Shown here piece by piece: positions 62,749-64,000 of a DNA stretch of 64,000 nucleotides (its first letter is position 1; every line of letters starts with the position of its first letter). This stretch comes from Rotaria macrura (lineage: Eukaryota; Rotifera; Eurotatoria; Philodinida; Philodinidae). The notes under the pieces are model-generated. The model did not search any database, was not told the origin of the DNA, and was given only the letters and a program-made list of their open reading frames with translations. The DNA is taken from NCBI GenBank assembly GCA_900239685.1, contig OENT01000477.1, positions 8,922 to 72,921 of the forward strand. The letters are read 5' to 3'. The position numbers and the translations under genes were made by a program.

Positions 62749-63668
62749 TAGGGATGCAACGGTGACGGTTCGTCGCCGTTATACCGTCACCGTTTCATCG
62801 GTCTTTACCGGTCACCGGTCTTCCCCGGCCACCGTCACCGGTCACTGTCACCGGCGTCACCGGTCATTGTTACCTCTTTTACCTAGGGATGTGCGATTTT
62901 GCACTGAACGGTGTAATACTGACAGTGAATACGGTGAAACTGAGGTCAGCGTAGCAGCACTGACATCGATCCTAATTTCTGTTGACTACAATCTGCATGC
63001 AGAATATTATACTTTTAGACGTAAATTGAGGTCAGTGAGGGTCAGTGTTAGTGCATCGGTGCCTCGGTGACACTGCTAATCAGTATACCGACACCGCACA
63101 TCCCTACTTTTACCAGTCTCATTGGTCGCTTTCATTTGTACAGCGNTCCTCCCTTCAATCAGAATTTCTAGTAAAGTAGGCGGTGAGTCAAGCTATAAGG
63201 CATAAAAGTTGAAGTGTTCGTGAACAAAGATTGAGAATCCGTCATGAATATGTTCAAAAGTTTTAATTGACTTGCATATGAATAGCATTGTGTTCAATAT
63301 TTCTTTCCAATACAATTGGAGTAAAACAATACGAATACCACCAATATTATTGGTGTTGTTACATCCCTACAATAGATCTATAAGAAAAGTTCAAAAAGCT
63401 CACTGAAAATTTTTAAATCTCGGTATTAATAGTGTTAGGTTAAGTTTTAAGGTAGTAACTAGAATCTCAGAGTGGAATTTACTTTCATGCATTATTCGAT
63501 AACTAAACAGACTATGAAGAGAAGTCGGTTTATTACCGAAGCTGTACCTGGTGAAACCGGTAACGGCCACCGTTGAAACCGGTGAAGACCGGTGACGGTG
63601 ACCCATTATGACCGGTGAAACAGTGACGGTACGCCGTTACTACGGTTACCGTCACCGTTGCATCCCTA
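62749..63668. mobile_element. 920-bp hAT-like element with TAGGGATGCAACGG ends
   Basis: Flanked by perfect 8-bp copies of TGTGAAAT at 62741-62748 and 63669-63676. Both ends read TAGGGATGCAACGGTGACGG (the right one reverse-complemented). Just inside are dense CCGGT, ACCGTCACC and GGTGACGG motifs in both orientations, GC-rich against the surroundings. It is non-coding: the open frame at 62762-63070 is a by-product of the motif array. It is interrupted by a nested element at 62884-63106 and contains an N at 63146. Confidence 0.9.
62884..63106. mobile_element. 223-bp nested hAT-like MITE
   Basis: Inserted in the larger element, flanked by perfect 8-bp copies of CTTTTACC at 62876-62883 and 63107-63114. 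The left end reads TAGGGATGTGCG and the right end, reverse-complemented, TAGGGATGTGCGGTGTCGG. The shared TAGGGATG start suggests the same transposase group moved both, the inner one later. It is non-coding. Confidence 0.9.
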
Positions 63669-63676
63669 TGTGAAAT

Positions 63677-64000
63677 CAGTATCAATACTGTAAAAAAAAA
63701 TTGAACTCTGATTATAATCAGAGTTCTGAAAAAAGAATATCTTGATAGTAAATTTTTGTCATTCGATTATTTTTTGATTAACTGATTGCTTGTTTGTTTA
63801 TATTTGACATGAAAAAAGTTAATCTCGCACAACTAGATAGTGTTTTTTTTAAATCTCACGTCACTACCAAAAAATCTTCAACTATAATACTACCACATTG
63901 AGACGAATGGTATGAGTCAACGAAAAGAGATAATTAACACTTTAGACCTCTCTAGTGTTTCTCGAAATGACACCTATAGAACATCGACAAAAATTAAGTA
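63677..64000. other. No recognisable gene
   Basis: AT-rich flank to the end of the window. A short palindromic stretch (AACTCTGATTATAATCAGAGTT, about 63703-63724) forms a perfect 11-bp inverted repeat. Confidence 0.6.

Noticed and set aside
62762-63070. 102-codon frame in the TAGGGATG element
   Set aside because: It crosses the boundary of the nested insertion and is composed of the ACCGGTCACC motif array.
1-64000. CRISPR arrays, prophage or bacterial operons
   Set aside because: No regularly spaced repeats or polycistronic layout; genes have spliceosomal introns.

Overview
This window looks like nuclear DNA of a microscopic animal, most likely a bdelloid rotifer (Adineta/Rotaria type). The DNA is AT-rich. 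Genes are split by very short GT-AG introns (42, 48, 49, 56 and 66 bp were resolved by reading frame). Two of the protein families resemble bdelloid gene families as I remember them: an ADP-ribosyltransferase fused to TPR repeats, and a large secreted-and-membrane protein with a DLIGEGE segment. No rRNA, CRISPR array, operon or prokaryotic signal is visible. The assignment rests on recalled family features, not on a search.

Layout. 2.3-3.2 kb (-): secreted EXORDIUM/PHI-1-like protein, a family best known from plants and microbes, so a candidate horizontally acquired gene. 5.5 kb (-): possible tiny membrane-anchor ORF. 13.8-18.7 kb (-): ART-TPR gene of four resolved exons, with two candidate 5' exons at 22.05-22.57 kb; the reading frame carries two in-frame stops. 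23.7-25.75 kb (+): dead Tc1/mariner-type transposon hit by a 622-bp fold-back element and by a 61-bp inverted-repeat insertion, each flanked by its own target duplication. 25.9-29.8 kb (-): three-exon membrane glycoprotein with a large intron and an in-phase TAG next to the splice acceptor. 31.8-32.7 kb (+): intronless multi-pass membrane protein. 36.6 kb: tRNA-like gene interrupted by an N. 43.3-46.1 kb (+): calcineurin-like metallophosphoesterase with one frameshift. 46.5-47.2 kb: piggyBac-like MITE whose end is part of a ~195-bp-arm palindrome with an N at its centre. 47.9-49.5 kb (-): intact intronless carotenoid oxygenase.

From 49.5 kb to the end I find no convincing gene. This stretch holds non-autonomous elements: a 187-bp MITE at 51.0 kb, a 705-bp terminal-inverted-repeat element at 53.3 kb, a long inverted repeat at 61.2-62.7 kb, and a 920-bp TAGGGATG-ended element at 62.7-63.7 kb with a second TAGGGATG element nested inside. 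Three of these have perfect 8-bp target duplications, the size made by hAT transposases.

The genes do not form an obvious pathway. The region reads as an accessory segment: lineage-expanded or acquired genes, several with disabling lesions, among layered small transposons. The four single N characters (36651, 41406, 47026, 63146) all sit in or at the edge of repeats and probably mark assembly joins. The nearby palindrome, tandem copy and tRNA lesion should therefore be read with caution.
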